From contig NZ_WTUZ01000007.1 in assembly GCF_009882985.1 (NCBI RefSeq), positions 96,194-151,632 of the forward strand: a stretch of 55,439 nucleotides of DNA, in the 5' to 3' direction. The notes under the pieces were generated by a model. The model searched no databases. It had not been told where the DNA came from and worked only from the letters and a program-made list of their open reading frames with translations. The stretch comes from Paenibacillus silvestris (GTDB taxonomy: Bacteria; Bacillota; Bacilli; Paenibacillales; NBRC-103111). A program made the position numbers and the translations under genes. Positions 15,596 through 25,387 of the stretch are shown one piece after another. Position 1 is the stretch's first letter. Every line of letters begins with the position of its first letter.

Positions 15596-16417
15596 CTATT
15601 CTTTCATGCCGGTAAATGCAACACCTTGAATGAAATACTTTTGTGCAAATAAAAAGGCAATAACAAGCGGTGCAGTAGCAATCGCTGCCCCAGCAGTTAG
15701 AATGCCATACTCAACAACATGCTGCCCCATAAATAATGCAAGTCCAGCAGGCAGCGTTCTCATGTCCTCGGTACTTGTAATAATTAATGGCCACAATAAA
15801 TCATTCCAGTTGTACATTAAGTGGAACAGCGCCAAACTCGCGATAGCGGGCTTAGCAAGAGGTAATATGATTTGCCAATATAGTCTAAATTCAGAGCATC
15901 CGTCTATTCTCGCTGCTTCATCCAACTCTTTGGGCAAACCTACAAGAAACTGTCTTAACATAAAAATGCCGAATGCATTCGTTGCACGTGGGACAATTAA
16001 ACCCACAAACGTATTGAGCCAACCAAAATGGCTAAGCATGATAAACAACGGAATAATTGTTACCTGGACGGGAATCATCAATGCAACCAGCACAAGAAGG
16101 AATAACTTATTTCTTCCTCTAAACGAAAGTCTGGCAAACGCATAACCGGCCATGGAGTCAAACAGGAGAGAGATCAAGGTAACACTGAACGAGAAAATAA
16201 CGCTATTTTTGAAAAACACCAGAAAAGGAATCCTGCTCCATACATGGGTATAGGAGTCTAAGATCATTTTGGATGGAAGCAAAGTAGGTGGAAAATGCAC
16301 AATTTCGTTCTCTGGTTTAAAGGATGTTAGCACCATCCATACGAAAGGAAAAGCGATGACGATTGCTGCCGCAATAAGCATAAGATACTGGAAATTGCGG
16401 GTTAAAGTTACCTTCAT
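15596..16417 (-). CDS. Sugar ABC transporter permease, MalG-type
   Basis: A 273-residue inner-membrane permease of the CUT1 family with about six membrane helices. The EAA loop that contacts the ATPase is seen as ELDEAARIDGCSEFRLYWQ followed by ILPLAKPA. The N-terminal FPFVWMVLTSFK is typical of MalG homologues. A TTG at 16423 is in frame, but ATG at 16417 has GGGGG at 8 bases and is chosen. Six bases separate the upstream permease stop from that TTG. No ATPase gene is in the operon, so a shared MsmX-type ATPase elsewhere is expected. Confidence 0.88.
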   Translation of the reverse strand: MKVTLTRNFQYLMLIAAAIVIAFPFVWMVLTSFKPENEIVHFPPTLLPSKMILDSYTHVWSRIPFLVFFKNSVIFSFSVTLISLLFDSMAGYAFARLSFRGRNKLFLLVLVALMIPVQVTIIPLFIMLSHFGWLNTFVGLIVPRATNAFGIFMLRQFLVGLPKELDEAARIDGCSEFRLYWQIILPLAKPAIASLALFHLMYNWNDLLWPLIITSTEDMRTLPAGLALFMGQHVVEYGILTAGAAIATAPLVIAFLFAQKYFIQGVAFTGMKE

Positions 16418-16429
16418 ATCCAATACCCC

Positions 16430-17326
16430 CTAATCCGTTTCATTGTAGTTAAACAACTTAAGTTGAGTTAATGTAATTAAAAATACAAAAATAAACAAGA
16501 TCCAAGCCGCTGATGAGGCATATCCCATATCGAGCAATTCAAAGCCTTGATGGTAAATGTAATAAACGATGGTTTCCGTACTGAACAAGGGACCTCCGTG
16601 CGTCATAACAAAGACCTGATCAAATACTTGGAATGAGGCAATGAGCGAGATAATGATCACAAACAGCGTAGTATGCCTTAAGGACGGCAATGTAATATGC
16701 CAAAATTTTTGGAACGTGTTAGCGCCGTCAATTTTTGCAGCTTCATACAAGGAAACAGAAATCCCTTGCAAGCCTGCCATGAAAATGACCATATTGAATC
16801 CGACATTTTTCCAAATAGCAATTAGAATAACAATGGGCATCGCCCATGTCGTATCCCGCAGCCAACCGGTCACGGAAAAGCCAATGAGATGTAAATAATA
16901 AGAGAGTAAGCCTATATCCGGATCCATCAAAAAAGACCAAATAATCGAAAGCACAGCAAACGAAGAGATCACGGGCAGGAAATAAATCGCTTTAAAGAAA
17001 CTCATACCTTTAAGCGTTAAATTGCACAATAGAGCGAGCAGCAGCGAACAAATAATGCCCAGAGGTACAGATCCAACTGTAAAATAAGCGGTATTTCTCA
17101 CTGAGTTCCAGAACCGTTCATCCTGCATCAATTTCATATAATTACTTAATCCAATAAATGGGCGGTCAGGTTCCAGCAGACTCCATTGATGAAGGCTCAA
17201 CCAGAACGAATTTATAATAGGCCAAAATACAAATAACGATAATATCAGCCCAGTTGGCAATAAAAAGAAAAAGGCTGCCCGGCTTTGTTTGATCAAAGGC
17301 TTTCTGTTAGTGCGCGTGCTTGTCAT
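16430..17326 (-). CDS. Sugar ABC transporter permease, MalF-type
   Basis: A 298-residue CUT1 permease with six predicted membrane helices. LPTGLILSLFVFWPIINSF is the first helix, and the EAA loop reads SLYEAAKIDGANTFQKFWH followed by ITLPSL. It pairs with the MalG-type permease downstream. The ATG at 17326 is preceded by GGAGG at 5 bases; an ATG 17 codons earlier has no ribosome binding site. It is separated from the binding-protein gene by a hairpin that may lower its expression relative to the binding protein. Confidence 0.88.
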   Translation of the reverse strand: MTSTRTNRKPLIKQSRAAFFFLLPTGLILSLFVFWPIINSFWLSLHQWSLLEPDRPFIGLSNYMKLMQDERFWNSVRNTAYFTVGSVPLGIICSLLLALLCNLTLKGMSFFKAIYFLPVISSFAVLSIIWSFLMDPDIGLLSYYLHLIGFSVTGWLRDTTWAMPIVILIAIWKNVGFNMVIFMAGLQGISVSLYEAAKIDGANTFQKFWHITLPSLRHTTLFVIIISLIASFQVFDQVFVMTHGGPLFSTETIVYYIYHQGFELLDMGYASSAAWILFIFVFLITLTQLKLFNYNETD

Positions 17327-17371
17327 AACTACCTCCTTAACCGGGTTACTCTTAAACATAAGCGGCATGTG

Positions 17372-17419
17372 AAGCACCCTGTCAAACTGGTGTTTTCACC
17401 CCCAGTCCGTAGGGTGCTT
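17372..17419. terminator. Hairpin between binding protein and permease genes
   Basis: Stem AAGCACCCT (17372-17380) and AGGGTGCTT (17411-17419) with a long loop. T-rich sequence follows on the plus strand, but few T residues on the minus strand, where the operon runs. It fits a partial terminator or an mRNA-protecting stem that raises binding-protein output over the permeases. Confidence 0.5.
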
Positions 17420-17436
17420 TTTCACACTGCTATGAA

Positions 17437-18699
17437 CTATTTGCCTGATAAAAGGGCATCCAATTTCTTGCTTGCATCTGCCATTGTAGCTTCTACGGTA
17501 CCTTTATTGTTGGTAATCGCTTGAATAGCCGGCGTAAAGATATCGCTGTCAATTTTGCTAAACTGTTCTAAGCCAGCTAGGTAAAATTTAGAATCATTTG
17601 CGACCGCTGCAAATTGAGGAATGAGCGGATTCGATTTTACCTGCGCATTATCATTTAAATCTGTTCTCGTTGGTGGGAATCCGCTTTTTGAAGATAGATA
17701 AGCTTGTGCATCCGCACTGTTCCAGAACTTCATGAACTCATAAACCTCATTTTTGTGCTTAGAGTTTTTCCCAATAACCATGGCAACTGCATTCGCAAGC
17801 GTAGCCTTGCCTGCAGGGCCAGCCGGAACTGGTGCAACGCCATAGTTCACGCCGTTTAATCCACCAGCCATCCAAGGACCATTAATTTCCATGGCTGCTT
17901 TGCCCGATGCGAAGATTTTATCAGCATCTCCACCCGTGAGATTAACAGGGGAAATCCCCTTGTTTGCGACTAGGTCAGCCCATATTTTAAGCGCTTCCAC
18001 AGTTTTGCTGTCGTTTAACATGGATTTCTTGCGATCAGTTGAAAGAATATCTCCGCCATTACCCCAAATGAGAATTGGCCACATCGGAATTGTTGCATGG
18101 TCAGCGAGCACCAGCCCATATTGTTTATCAGTGCCGTTCGTTTTTGTTGTTTTAAGAATAGCATCCTGCCATTCGGCCCACGTCGTGGGAGGAGCGGCAA
18201 TCCCTGCAGCTTTGAATAGGTCCTTGTTATAGTACATTAATAACGTTGCTGTATTGGCCGGCACTGCGTATAACTTGTCATTATATTTCATTGCATCAAC
18301 TAAACTCTTCGCCATGACCTTTTGGTCGATCCCCTTCTCATAAATATCATCTACCGGAAGAATTAAGTTGCCTTTAGCATATTGCGGGATTAGCGATGAA
18401 TCGAAAGAGGCGATATCAGGACCTTGCCCCGAAGCAAGTGATGTAGGTAATTTGGCAAGGAGTGCATCCCATGGAGAAATGTCCATCGTAATTTGAATAT
18501 TGGGGTGTTTATCATTAAATTGTTTGACTAGCTCCTCATAGGCCGGACGATCCGGGCCCGTGAATCCATTCCAATAAGTTAACGTTACTTTTTGTCCAGA
18601 AGCTTCTTTACTTCCTCCACATGCTGTCAGAACAACGGACAAAGTTAAAACAGATACGAACGAAATCATCCATGATTTTTTCTTTAAAAGGTTGCTCAT
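17437..18699 (-). CDS. Sugar ABC transporter substrate-binding lipoprotein
   Basis: A 420-residue family 1 extracellular solute-binding protein. The N-terminus has a signal peptide ending in the lipobox VLTACGGSKE, so it is lipid-anchored outside the membrane. YWNGFTGPD near the mature N-terminus and INGPWMAGG in the second lobe are family hallmarks. It binds an oligosaccharide or glycoside for the two permeases downstream. AGGAGG at 6-7 bases supports the ATG at 18699; longer in-frame starts upstream lack such a site. A palindromic operator lies about 90 bases upstream of the start. Confidence 0.9.
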   Translation of the reverse strand: MSNLLKKKSWMISFVSVLTLSVVLTACGGSKEASGQKVTLTYWNGFTGPDRPAYEELVKQFNDKHPNIQITMDISPWDALLAKLPTSLASGQGPDIASFDSSLIPQYAKGNLILPVDDIYEKGIDQKVMAKSLVDAMKYNDKLYAVPANTATLLMYYNKDLFKAAGIAAPPTTWAEWQDAILKTTKTNGTDKQYGLVLADHATIPMWPILIWGNGGDILSTDRKKSMLNDSKTVEALKIWADLVANKGISPVNLTGGDADKIFASGKAAMEINGPWMAGGLNGVNYGVAPVPAGPAGKATLANAVAMVIGKNSKHKNEVYEFMKFWNSADAQAYLSSKSGFPPTRTDLNDNAQVKSNPLIPQFAAVANDSKFYLAGLEQFSKIDSDIFTPAIQAITNNKGTVEATMADASKKLDALLSGK

Positions 18700-18788
18700 A
18701 TTATTCCTCCTTTTGGTTAAATGCAAGAGACCCCTGTTATTGACACCTCGGACAGCCATTTCACGTTACATCTATATCACTTCCTTTC

Positions 18789-18810
18789 AAATTTAAATCG
18801 ATTTAAATTT
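18789..18810. promoter_or_regulatory. LacI-family operator upstream of sugar operon
   Basis: A 22-bp perfect palindrome centred on CG, with core TTTAAATCGATTTAAA. The same 16-bp core recurs at 19874-19889 before the lacI-type gene. Palindromes with a central CG are the usual LacI/GalR-family targets. Confidence 0.75.
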
Positions 18811-18826
18811 ATCTTAAAAAAAACGC

Positions 18827-19855
18827 TTATGGCATATCTGCACCGCATGATTCGCGAATGATTAGATGTGTAGACATAATTGTTCTTTTTTCCTTTACTT
18901 CTTGGTTATTTAAGAAGGCGATTAATTTCTCCGCAGCCTTATAACCAATCTCTCGCATGGGCTGATGAATCGTCGTTAGCATGGGACTGACAACTGTTGC
19001 CATCTCAATATCATCAAAGCCTACAACGGATACATCACCTGGAACCGAAATCTTGTTTTCTTTATAAAATTTCAATGCACCGATTGCCATAAGATCATTT
19101 CCTGCGAACACTGCATCATAATCGATTTGTTTACGCATTAATTCCGCTGCAGCTTCGTAACCGGACTCTCTAGAGAAGTCCTTCTCAATGATTAAAGCTT
19201 CATCGTAGTGGATTTTATTATCCAAGAGAGCTTTCTTGTACCCTTCTAACCGATCAATGCCTTCTTGATGGTCTAATGGACCTGTAATATGTACAATTCT
19301 CCTTCGGCCAATCCGTATTAGATGCTCTGTAGCTGTATAAGCACCCCCTATATCATCTCTTTCGACCGTTAGCACATTGTCATGGTGCCATTTCCCCAAA
19401 TATACAACAGGGAAGCCTGATTCGACCATTCTTAGAATGTTTCTATCATGTATGGAAGCGGATGAAAGTATGATCCCATCTGTGCGGCGATTTTTCAATA
19501 TTTTGTTGTAAGCGGCAGACTCATCTTTTTCCGATGGGCTTGTCGATAGCATCAAATTATAATTATGATTATCGAGCACTTCGTTAATTCCTTCTAGCAG
19601 CTGAGCAAAGTAAGGATGAGTGAACACATGATGAGAGGTATTAGGGATGATAAATGAGATGGTTTCCGTTTTCTTAGCTCTGAGACTGCGGCCAATCTCG
19701 TTCGGAATATAATTCAGCTTCAAAGCTGCTTCTTCTACCAATTTTTTCGTTTTCACATTTACCCTTGGGTCTCCGGAGAGAGCTAAAGATACGGTCGCCG
19801 TTGAAACATTGGCGAGACTAGCAACGTCTTTTATTGTTACTGTAAAATTTTTCAC
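18827..19855 (-). CDS. LacI family transcriptional regulator
   Basis: A 342-residue LacI/GalR repressor. The N-terminal helix-turn-helix and hinge helix are complete (IKDVASLANVSTATVSLALS, then LNYIPNEIGRSLRAKKT), followed by the two-lobed periplasmic-binding-protein-like sensor domain. It starts with GTG at 19855, with GGGG 6 bases upstream. The same palindrome occurs before this gene and before the sugar-binding-protein gene downstream, so it should repress both itself and the operon that ends with the GH1-like enzyme, with the sugar as inducer. Confidence 0.9.
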   Translation of the reverse strand: MKNFTVTIKDVASLANVSTATVSLALSGDPRVNVKTKKLVEEAALKLNYIPNEIGRSLRAKKTETISFIIPNTSHHVFTHPYFAQLLEGINEVLDNHNYNLMLSTSPSEKDESAAYNKILKNRRTDGIILSSASIHDRNILRMVESGFPVVYLGKWHHDNVLTVERDDIGGAYTATEHLIRIGRRRIVHITGPLDHQEGIDRLEGYKKALLDNKIHYDEALIIEKDFSRESGYEAAAELMRKQIDYDAVFAGNDLMAIGALKFYKENKISVPGDVSVVGFDDIEMATVVSPMLTTIHQPMREIGYKAAEKLIAFLNNQEVKEKRTIMSTHLIIRESCGADMP

Positions 19856-19873
19856 TAGTTACCCCTTTTATCT

Positions 19874-19889
19874 TTTAAATCGATTTAAA
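19874..19889. promoter_or_regulatory. LacI-family operator upstream of the regulator gene
   Basis: A perfect palindrome, TTTAAATCGATTTAAA, ends 19 bases before the GTG start, well placed for autorepression. It is identical to the core of the operator at 18789-18810. Confidence 0.75.
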
Positions 19890-19979
19890 TTGTATACCCG
19901 AATAATAAAGCGTTCTCATTATTTTGTCAATACTTTCTTGTACTTAGATCTAATACCCTGCTCCTATTCATTATACATC

Positions 19980-20008
19980 AAAAACCGGAACTCCAACGGA
20001 GTCCCGGT
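19980..20008 (-). terminator. Terminator of SLH-enzyme operon
   Basis: Stem ACCGGaACTCC / GGAGTcCCGGT with a 3-base loop, followed on the minus strand by TTTTT, 25 bases after the stop of the giant gene. Confidence 0.8.
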
Positions 20009-20032
20009 CCTCATCCATATTGATTTCTCTTT

Positions 20033-23000
20033 TTACTTTTTGAACGACATTTTCAAAAGAACCGTAACCGCTTCTGCTCTTGTTGTATTGGCAGCAGGAG
20101 CGAATTCGTTCTCTCCCTTACCTTCGATAATGCCAAGTTGCTTTATTGCTGCCACTGCACCTTTGGCCCACTGTGGAATCTCTTGGTCATCTGCGAAGTT
20201 CGTTGTCGTATTCAGATCGATAGTTAAACTTAAGGCTTTCGCAATCATGGATGCCATTTCAGGGCGTGTAATTTCCGCATCAGGACGGAAAGAGCCGTCC
20301 TCATAGCCACTAATAATACCAGCCTGTACCGCTTGCGCTACCTCTTTCTGCGCCCAGATTCCAATCTTAGCTGTATCTGTGAACGACAGCGGAGCACCTT
20401 TTCCTTGCCGTTTAAGCGTATTTATCAGCATGACCGCAAACTCTGCACGAGTCACAGCAAGATCCGGCTTAAACGTTCCGTCTGAATAACCACTTACGAT
20501 TCGATGGCTCACCGCTTGCTTAATACTTAACTCAGCCCAGTGTCCAGTGATGTCACTTAATTTAACAGTGCCTGTCGAAGGATCCTCTGTTGTTACATCT
20601 TTATTGTCTACGGCCAGAACAGCATACTTCGTAAAGTGATTGACTTCCACGGAAATGAAATTCCCGTTAACTTTGCCACCTGGAACTTCCACCCACAGTT
20701 TGTTCATCTCGTCATAATAAAATACAGCTGCCTTTTGATTACTCTTAACACTTTTGGGATCAAATGCAAAGGTTAGTGTTACTGCTTTACTAAAATTCTC
20801 CGAAAAGTTTTTCGAAATCTCATACACTTGACTCGCCAGAACCTCTTTATTCTTTAAAATGTTTTCAGTGTCCACTACTTTGTCTATCGTTACTTTTAAT
20901 TCTTTATCCGATGCATCTTTTGGAATCGTGACTGTGATGGCATCTCCTCCAAAACTAACCTCACCTATTTTACCTAGAGGAACGGTTAGTTTACCATCTG
21001 TAGACGTAACCTTGTTGTTATCTGGAGTCGGTTGGGAAGGTGAATCCGGGTCCGATGTATGTGCCGGTGTCTCCGGTTGAGCTCTGTTCACTGTGATATT
21101 GTAGGTGCTAGTTGCCTTCCCATCCCCCGCAGTTACCACAATATGAAGGGAGTTGGTTCCTACTGCTAAATCGGATGAACGATACGAATAAACATGACCC
21201 GATTCAGAAGTTTTTACAGCACCTGAAACAGAAAGTGTTTCATTGGGCTCAGCTTTGGTCAAATTGAAATTAACACTTGAAGTTGTGTTGGGAATACTTA
21301 CTGTATAGTTCATTGTCGATGACGAAAATGCGGGTGACAGCGTACCTTGATCAACCGTCAAATCAGCCAGCGCAGCATTATTACTCAAATCTGTTAAATA
21401 GATCGTCAAATTCTTAGTACTTACTGGAACGGTAACAATACCTTTCTCATGATTAATGACTCCAGCCGATGCATCTAACATATTGTTCACCATAATTGGT
21501 AATTGAACGCTGAAATTAGCCCCGCTTGCATCAATCTTTGCTTGATCCAGCTTCTTCGTATTAAATGTAAAAACAAGTTTGTTTTCATCTCTGACGACAG
21601 TATACCCCACTCTGCCTCCTTGTAGTGCAGGGTAGTTCTGCACATTTGCAACAACATTTGAATTTTTCGCAGCATCAACAACCCACTCATTCGGAATGCC
21701 GCGACCCACGATGATATCATATTTCTTGTTTTGGTCATAAATTCTTTCCGCGATCAGGGAATCAACCAATACTTTGGAGTTGACGGATTGCCCCCACATA
21801 TGTGGAGCTGATCCACCGCCGCCTGGGGTATTATGAACATTCAGGTTATCATTTGTCTTCGCCCATGGACTGTTAGATTCCGGGTAAGCAATACCTTCCC
21901 ACCAACTGAATGGCCCGCTCATTGAATTTTCAATCATGAATTCGTAGGCCTTAATTCCCATATCTCTATACTTCTCACCACGCAGCGCTGCACTTCCGTA
22001 ACCAGCATTGTAAGCACTTGAATAGAATCCATGTGGATAGCCACCAAAGTTGTATGGAGAATCCGTTGTTTTTTCATTAACACGTCTGTTTATTCCATAT
22101 GAATACGTATCATCCAACATAGTTAAATTGATATTGTCTTCGGGTTGATTAGCTCCATATAAGTATCCATCCCACTGCCATAAACCGAATAAGAACATCG
22201 AGGCCCAGTTCGCATCCCTGGAATCATGCATACGGTTTTCATCATTACTTTGTACGACAGATGCAGGAATATAATTCAGTCTTTTTTCTGTTATCGTTTG
22301 TTGCAGCCTTGTTGTGAATTTTGCTAAAAGATCTTCATATTGAGCCTTAGCCCATTCTGCTTCATTTAAATAATATTCGTCGTGCTCCATTCTATATAAT
22401 TCACGTGCTATATATTCATAGGCTGTCAATCCTGTTAATGCCGAATAATTATCAATCGTCCAATTGCCATCAGAATCAATCGCAAGCGTATTTTTCATGA
22501 TACCATTGACACGATCGGCTTCAATTCTCTTCGCACCATATTTGATTCTCTTTTCAAATACGGTACCTACCGTCCCATCTGCGGCAGTCATGGCTTCTTT
22601 AAAGATCGATGTATCGCCCGTTTTACTCAAATAAACAGCATATGCCCATGGCAGTTTCCAATTGGCATCCCAATATAGGTCTACGTCGGTTACACCTGTT
22701 TCTATATTGATTCCGCCAGTCAAAGGAACGCTTTTCAAGTAATCTTTGGCATGTTGAAAATCTCCACTTTGTATCAATTGGACTAAAATGCCAATCGTAT
22801 CGTGAGAAAATAATCTTGCGTATCCATTCTCCCCAACGTGTAGAAAATTGCCATCTTTGATAATCATGGTATCGATATAACCAGCTTTAAATGCTTGAGC
22901 AAGTTCCTTGTTCGGTAAATCAAGATCCACCAAATCAGAAAGTCTTGTTTTCCAATATGTACTCATTTCACTGTAATTAGCGTCAAAGGAACCTTGACCA

Positions 23001-25315
23001 ATTACTTGTTCCATTGTTAATGAAGTGAAATTCGTTACACTCTCATTAAAATAGTCATATTTATCCGCTTCAATGGCATAATCTCTGACAACGGACTCAC
23101 CAGGGTCTACAACATACACATACTTCGCATCATCATTCAATGGAATCAAGTTGGATGATACGACTGGTAAAAGTCTAGTATCGCTCGAAACATTCGTTGC
23201 TGTAATGCGAGAATAGTCGATGACATAATCTTTGTTATCTACCGTATGTTTATTGGCAAAATTCTCAATCCTGTATTGCACATCATCTTTTGTAAATTCA
23301 CTTATATAGGCTGGTAAATATCCTTCATTTAAAAACCAGTTAATATTGCTCGTATCCGTCACGCCAAATGTAATCATTTGTTTGGGTGCAATGGGTCCAT
23401 GCTGCATCGGACGATTCCCGCCAATTTGATACGAACCGTCCAAGAACGCAATAGAAGCATTCTTATCTGATTCAAAACCAAAGGCTGCTGTCATGTTTGC
23501 ATGCGTTTCATATTGATATTTTCCGGAAACTTGTAAAGCATCAATTGCGTTTAGCACCAAGGAAAGCGCTTTTATTTTTTCACTTTCTGAGGCGTCATTG
23601 CTTAATGCCTTCGCTGCTATAATGGCACGGTATAAAGCATTCACCGAATTATCTGTGTAGCCTTTTACAACTGCGCGACTAATTGCATCGATTTGGCTAA
23701 CAAAGTTCGTTAAATCCCTGTTTAAAACCAGGTTATCAAAGGCCATCTGCAAATGATTTTGTGCACCGTCAAGTTCAACTTGCGTAGTATCAAAATTGTT
23801 CAACCATGCATTGGCGTTAGACAACTCGGTTTTCAATGCGGACCAAGACTGTACCGTATAAAGCTTACTATTGTACTTACTAATTTCCTGTATGAACGTT
23901 TGCAAGGTATTTCGATTTACAGTTGTCTTCTTAATAATCCTCAAAATTCCTGTACCTAATTGAGCCTCTGATATGAAATTCCCTGAAACGGTCTTGCCAA
24001 AGTACTCTGATCTTGATTCCTCATTCTTATCCATGACAACCCAGCGGTATTTTCCTGAAACAAGATTTGTTTGTGATAAAACAATGGCATAACGTGTATT
24101 ATTCACGAGATTGTAATTGAAATTAACCGTTGTTAAACCACCGTCTATCACACTATCTTTACTGAGAGTGACTTCTTTAAGCGGCGAACCAATCGGCAAC
24201 CCACTACTATTTGTATGATAAAGTTTTACAACCAAATCATTCGCATCGCTTGCCATTTGTTTAATAACAAATTGAACATACGCCATTTCATAGCCTTCAT
24301 TAACTGTAAATGTTTGATACCTGGCTTGTTGATCAACCTCATCGCCAAAGGCATACTCATTTTTTTCAGTCCCTGTAAAATCGATCATTATATTCGTTTC
24401 TTTTTTGGTGAGCGCTGTTTTTGCTGCTAAAAGCGTATTTAACGCATTGTTAATTTCTGTTTGTGAAGCGTCTGCTTTCTCTAAAATGCTATTTGCGTTA
24501 TCTCTAGCTGCGGCAAACACTTGCCATGATGCATCTGTATATAACTTTTGAGTCCAATCTTTCACATTGTTATACTCGTTGTGTAAATTAAGCTTATCCG
24601 CAATCTCCACGCTGCTGACAGCCAATCCGGAAAAAGACATGTTCCCCCATTGACTAATCGTCTCTGTTTGGAGACCTTCTACTTTTAACTGTACATTCGC
24701 GGGTACCTTGATCTGATACTTGTACACCTGTGATGTTCCGCCTGCACTAATTTTCTTCGTCTCAACAAGCGTATTATCTGCATAGATTTTCACATCTACT
24801 TTCGCTTGCCACATGCCAATGCCAAACACAATGGTCGATTCCTGAGGCTGCGGCGCTACCGTAAAATTCCAACCAACATTGTCATAGGTTCCAGGGGTCC
24901 TGTTATTAGGGAAAAACACCCCAAACCCTGTATCCTTATTGCCTGTCTCATATCCCGTCATTCCGTTATCCCAGGTATACGATAAATAATTGGCATCAGA
25001 TCCTCTATCCATCTTGCCCTCAAAACCTGTCGTATTATCACCATATACACTAAATGTAACCACAGTTGAGTTTACTTTTTTAATTTGGGTCATATTATTG
25101 ACGCCGTTTCCTTTTAGATGCAACCAGTCAACATTACCAAGTTGTGATAGATTAAGGGCATATTCCCCACTTACTTGGCTTTCTATGACATCAAGTGCAG
25201 AAGAATTTGCATTGAAATCTTCTGCAAATGCGAGATTGGCTTGGCCCGTTGTTGCTAGAACCATACAGCTTATCAATAATGCCGATGTGAATTTTTTAAA
25301 TCTCATCTTAAACAT
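20033..25315 (-). CDS. Giant SLH-anchored multidomain glycosidase-like enzyme
   Basis: A 1760-residue secreted protein. Residues 1-31 are a signal peptide ending LAFAED. Residues 35-240 form a beta-rich, carbohydrate-binding-like module. FIVAR-like helical modules lie at about 243-302, 472-530 and 536-597; a beta-sandwich lies between the first two. Residues 640-1340 are a large domain rich in helices and aromatics (LFSHDTIGILVQLI, VDLYWDANWKLPWAYAVYL, GFYSSAYNAGYGSAALRG, GPFSWWEGIAYPES), reminiscent of (alpha/alpha)6-barrel glycosidases, which I cannot place in a GH family. A cadherin-like sandwich (about 1370-1465), a Pro-rich linker, another beta domain and three SLH repeats (about 1580-1760) follow; these bind pyruvylated wall polymer. 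It is the last gene of the operon with a sugar importer, 72 bases after the permease. Confidence 0.85.
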   Translation of the reverse strand: MFKMRFKKFTSALLISCMVLATTGQANLAFAEDFNANSSALDVIESQVSGEYALNLSQLGNVDWLHLKGNGVNNMTQIKKVNSTVVTFSVYGDNTTGFEGKMDRGSDANYLSYTWDNGMTGYETGNKDTGFGVFFPNNRTPGTYDNVGWNFTVAPQPQESTIVFGIGMWQAKVDVKIYADNTLVETKKISAGGTSQVYKYQIKVPANVQLKVEGLQTETISQWGNMSFSGLAVSSVEIADKLNLHNEYNNVKDWTQKLYTDASWQVFAAARDNANSILEKADASQTEINNALNTLLAAKTALTKKETNIMIDFTGTEKNEYAFGDEVDQQARYQTFTVNEGYEMAYVQFVIKQMASDANDLVVKLYHTNSSGLPIGSPLKEVTLSKDSVIDGGLTTVNFNYNLVNNTRYAIVLSQTNLVSGKYRWVVMDKNEESRSEYFGKTVSGNFISEAQLGTGILRIIKKTTVNRNTLQTFIQEISKYNSKLYTVQSWSALKTELSNANAWLNNFDTTQVELDGAQNHLQMAFDNLVLNRDLTNFVSQIDAISRAVVKGYTDNSVNALYRAIIAAKALSNDASESEKIKALSLVLNAIDALQVSGKYQYETHANMTAAFGFESDKNASIAFLDGSYQIGGNRPMQHGPIAPKQMITFGVTDTSNINWFLNEGYLPAYISEFTKDDVQYRIENFANKHTVDNKDYVIDYSRITATNVSSDTRLLPVVSSNLIPLNDDAKYVYVVDPGESVVRDYAIEADKYDYFNESVTNFTSLTMEQVIGQGSFDANYSEMSTYWKTRLSDLVDLDLPNKELAQAFKAGYIDTMIIKDGNFLHVGENGYARLFSHDTIGILVQLIQSGDFQHAKDYLKSVPLTGGINIETGVTDVDLYWDANWKLPWAYAVYLSKTGDTSIFKEAMTAADGTVGTVFEKRIKYGAKRIEADRVNGIMKNTLAIDSDGNWTIDNYSALTGLTAYEYIARELYRMEHDEYYLNEAEWAKAQYEDLLAKFTTRLQQTITEKRLNYIPASVVQSNDENRMHDSRDANWASMFLFGLWQWDGYLYGANQPEDNINLTMLDDTYSYGINRRVNEKTTDSPYNFGGYPHGFYSSAYNAGYGSAALRGEKYRDMGIKAYEFMIENSMSGPFSWWEGIAYPESNSPWAKTNDNLNVHNTPGGGGSAPHMWGQSVNSKVLVDSLIAERIYDQNKKYDIIVGRGIPNEWVVDAAKNSNVVANVQNYPALQGGRVGYTVVRDENKLVFTFNTKKLDQAKIDASGANFSVQLPIMVNNMLDASAGVINHEKGIVTVPVSTKNLTIYLTDLSNNAALADLTVDQGTLSPAFSSSTMNYTVSIPNTTSSVNFNLTKAEPNETLSVSGAVKTSESGHVYSYRSSDLAVGTNSLHIVVTAGDGKATSTYNITVNRAQPETPAHTSDPDSPSQPTPDNNKVTSTDGKLTVPLGKIGEVSFGGDAITVTIPKDASDKELKVTIDKVVDTENILKNKEVLASQVYEISKNFSENFSKAVTLTFAFDPKSVKSNQKAAVFYYDEMNKLWVEVPGGKVNGNFISVEVNHFTKYAVLAVDNKDVTTEDPSTGTVKLSDITGHWAELSIKQAVSHRIVSGYSDGTFKPDLAVTRAEFAVMLINTLKRQGKGAPLSFTDTAKIGIWAQKEVAQAVQAGIISGYEDGSFRPDAEITRPEMASMIAKALSLTIDLNTTTNFADDQEIPQWAKGAVAAIKQLGIIEGKGENEFAPAANTTRAEAVTVLLKMSFKK

Positions 25316-25371
25316 GATATACGACCTCCATTACTTTTCTGATAGTTCCCCATTGACATAATCCCCAATCT

Positions 25372-25386
25372 TGTGTGCGCTTACAA
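25372..25386 (-). promoter_or_regulatory. Candidate CcpA-binding cre site before the SLH enzyme
   Basis: On the minus strand TTGTAAGCGCACACA matches the consensus WTGNAANCGNWNNCW at every fixed position. It sits between the permease stop (25388) and the enzyme start (25315), pointing to separate catabolite repression of the enzyme gene. Confidence 0.6.
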
Positions 25387-25387
25387 A

